A stretch of DNA of 64,000 bases. Origin: Paragorgia papillata (Eukaryota; Cnidaria; Anthozoa; Scleralcyonacea; Coralliidae). The stretch covers positions 3,607,001 to 3,671,000 of the forward strand of contig JAWNZC010000100.1 of NCBI GenBank assembly GCA_035771165.1, written 5' to 3'. Below the pieces are notes generated by a model. The model was not told where the DNA came from. It worked only from the letters and a program-made list of their open reading frames with translations, and did not search any database. Shown in pieces: positions 62,660 to 64,000 of this stretch (the stretch's first letter is position 1; the number at the start of each line of letters is the position of its first letter). A program made the translations under genes and the position numbers.

Positions 62660-63030
62660 AAAGACAACTTACCTCTTCTTTGCTAGGTATTGCTGAAACT
62701 GAATCTGGGTTTTCTGATGTGGGTCCGTTCTCTCCAACTACAAATATAGCTGTCTTTTGAGCAGACAAACGAATCGCCTTGATGACAAGCCGCGATTCAT
62801 CGCAGTCGCATATCCACGAATCTTTTCGGAATTCCGAGCAGGAAATCGAACGAGGTGTACAGGATCGCCATTCTTATTTTTGACCATCAAATGGGGGTAT
62901 CGATAATCGTTTTTACAAGTTCCCCAAGCGCATCTTAGTGGCCACCATTTTGACGCACCGCGCTGAATGTCCGCATTTTTCGACTTTGTTAACGTTTTGC
63001 AACACGTGGTTTTGGCGTTGAAGTGGTGAA
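62660..63030 (-). pseudogene. THAP-like zinc-finger exon, copy 2
   Basis: Reverse complement of copy 1 with differences. The minus strand reads CAWGTCKNDYRYPHLMVKNK, then FPARNSEKIRGYATAMNRGL and, in another frame, SAIPSKEE before GTAAGT, a consensus splice donor. The segment missing in copy 1 (FPARNSEK) is present here, while the CSLH stretch is damaged. Together the copies outline a normal THAP domain of about 90 residues. Homology with copy 1 continues into the non-coding upstream side (CCACTTCAACGC). Confidence 0.55.
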
Positions 63031-63039
63031 TTGGCGCCC

Positions 63040-64000
63040 AATGATCCCAAAACTATGAATATTAACTTAGATACTTCAAATTTTTAGCCCTCCACCGCTC
63101 TTTTTAAGAGATTAACAACATTTAGCTTAATTATTTTGAAAAACCCAGCTTCACCTGATATGCAATACTTCACCAAGTCTCCTCCGCAGGGAACTTATCA
63201 AGGAATTGGCATTCTTCAAATCACCTTCTTTAATTATGGTACATGAAGTAAATTTTTATTTCACGCCGAAAGCCCATCCCTCCTTCTTTGTTGTCTGAAA
63301 TTTTCAGAGCTATGGAAAAGTGGGGGGAGTTGCCTGCCAAAACTCGACATATAGTTTTGGACTGGCGGAAATGTTCCCGCGCATCGCGAATTTGAATTTA
63401 AGAAAAGAGAGATAACCTTCAGTTTAATTTGGCACTGAGGGAAGTTTGCGGTGCTATGTAGGCTCGGTTTCCAGCCTTATTTCGGGCTGCGACCCGCCCC
63501 CGAAATCACGGCTGGGCTCGTGAGCTTGTCATTGTCAATTTCCACCAATCACAAACGCGCCAGCATTTTCAGCAGATATATATTATTGAACATTTGTATA
63601 AATTATCGTGACAGCCCAAAGTGGCGGTCAATGGAAAGCTGTTAGAGACCTTAAGCAAATACAACGCGAACGTGAAGGACGACGTCCATAACACAATAGA
63701 ATTTTCTTCACACAACAAAGAAAATTAATAATTTTAGTCCCAAGAGTAATCGTAAGGCCACCTCTGTTCAACATACAACAAAACCTGTTGGTTCAGTTTG
63801 ACTTCAAGCTACGCGACAAAATCCTTTTTGAACTTTAAAGCTTTTGGATGTCGAAAAACACACTTTAAATATTCAATACTACGTAAATGATTTGTGGTTT
63901 CTGCTAGATATAGTGAACTTTAGATTGCCGCCCGCGTCCTAGCTTGCTTAAGCTCCCTAACAAGTGAGGCGTACGACCGAATTTTCGAAACTTTTGAAGA
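63040..64000. other. Non-coding end of window
   Basis: No gene, RNA or transposon end could be supported on either strand. Confidence 0.4.

Overview
This is nuclear DNA of a multicellular animal: AT-rich, with no operons, and built almost entirely of mobile-element relics. The mixture of a Polinton (Maverick), BEL/Pao, a tyrosine-recombinase (DIRS-like) retroelement, Penelope-like elements with GIY-YIG domains, several APE-type LINEs, hAT elements, a 5S-derived SINE and many foldback MITEs fits a marine invertebrate, most likely a cnidarian such as an anthozoan. No host gene is recognisable, so the lineage is an inference. Nearly every coding region is broken by stops, frameshifts or deletions.

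Layout. 1-6.2 kb: an internally deleted Ty3/gypsy piece (1.67-2.28 kb), a foldback element (1.15-1.56 kb), and a three-unit tandem array of a ~277-bp repeat (3.09-5.37 kb). Each unit carries an identical, fully paired hammerhead ribozyme. A non-autonomous hAT (3667-5075) is inserted between units 2 and 3. 6.4-20.2 kb: a degraded Polinton. Its minus-strand block holds a RING-like protein, a hypothetical protein, the A32/FtsK-like ATPase, the major capsid protein with a local inversion, a coiled-coil/membrane protein, another small protein and a chromodomain integrase. Its plus-strand gene is the protein-primed DNA polymerase, split by a 3.9-kb TIR element that itself contains a 1.44-kb hAT. A 5S-rRNA-derived SINE lies just upstream of the polymerase. 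20.9-22.0 kb: a Penelope-like element in the right flank.

22-30.6 kb is the quietest part: foldback elements and palindromes, no supportable gene. 30.6-42.5 kb: a BEL/Pao element whose 5' LTR holds two MITEs and whose 3' LTR is split by a DIRS-like retroelement (gag-like, RT, RNase H, tyrosine recombinase) that has two minisatellites behind its recombinase. 42.7-47.1 kb: minus-strand LINE remains, then two Penelope-like copies arranged head to head. 47.3-51.3 kb: the longest LINE, with an SGNH-like ORF1 and an APE/RT ORF2. 51.4-59.2 kb: another LINE, then a gypsy element interrupted by a CR1/L2-like LINE, which carries a further LINE 3' fragment, and by a hairpin MITE. 59.7-63.1 kb: two LINE 3' ends with hugely expanded tails, (TAT)n and about 137 copies of TATTG, the latter between two inverted copies of a THAP-like zinc-finger exon.

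The most interesting object is the hammerhead array, which matches the architecture of metazoan retrozymes (small circular-RNA-producing retroelements). The rest is a clear case of nested insertion, where target-site duplications and LTR pairs allow the order of events to be read.
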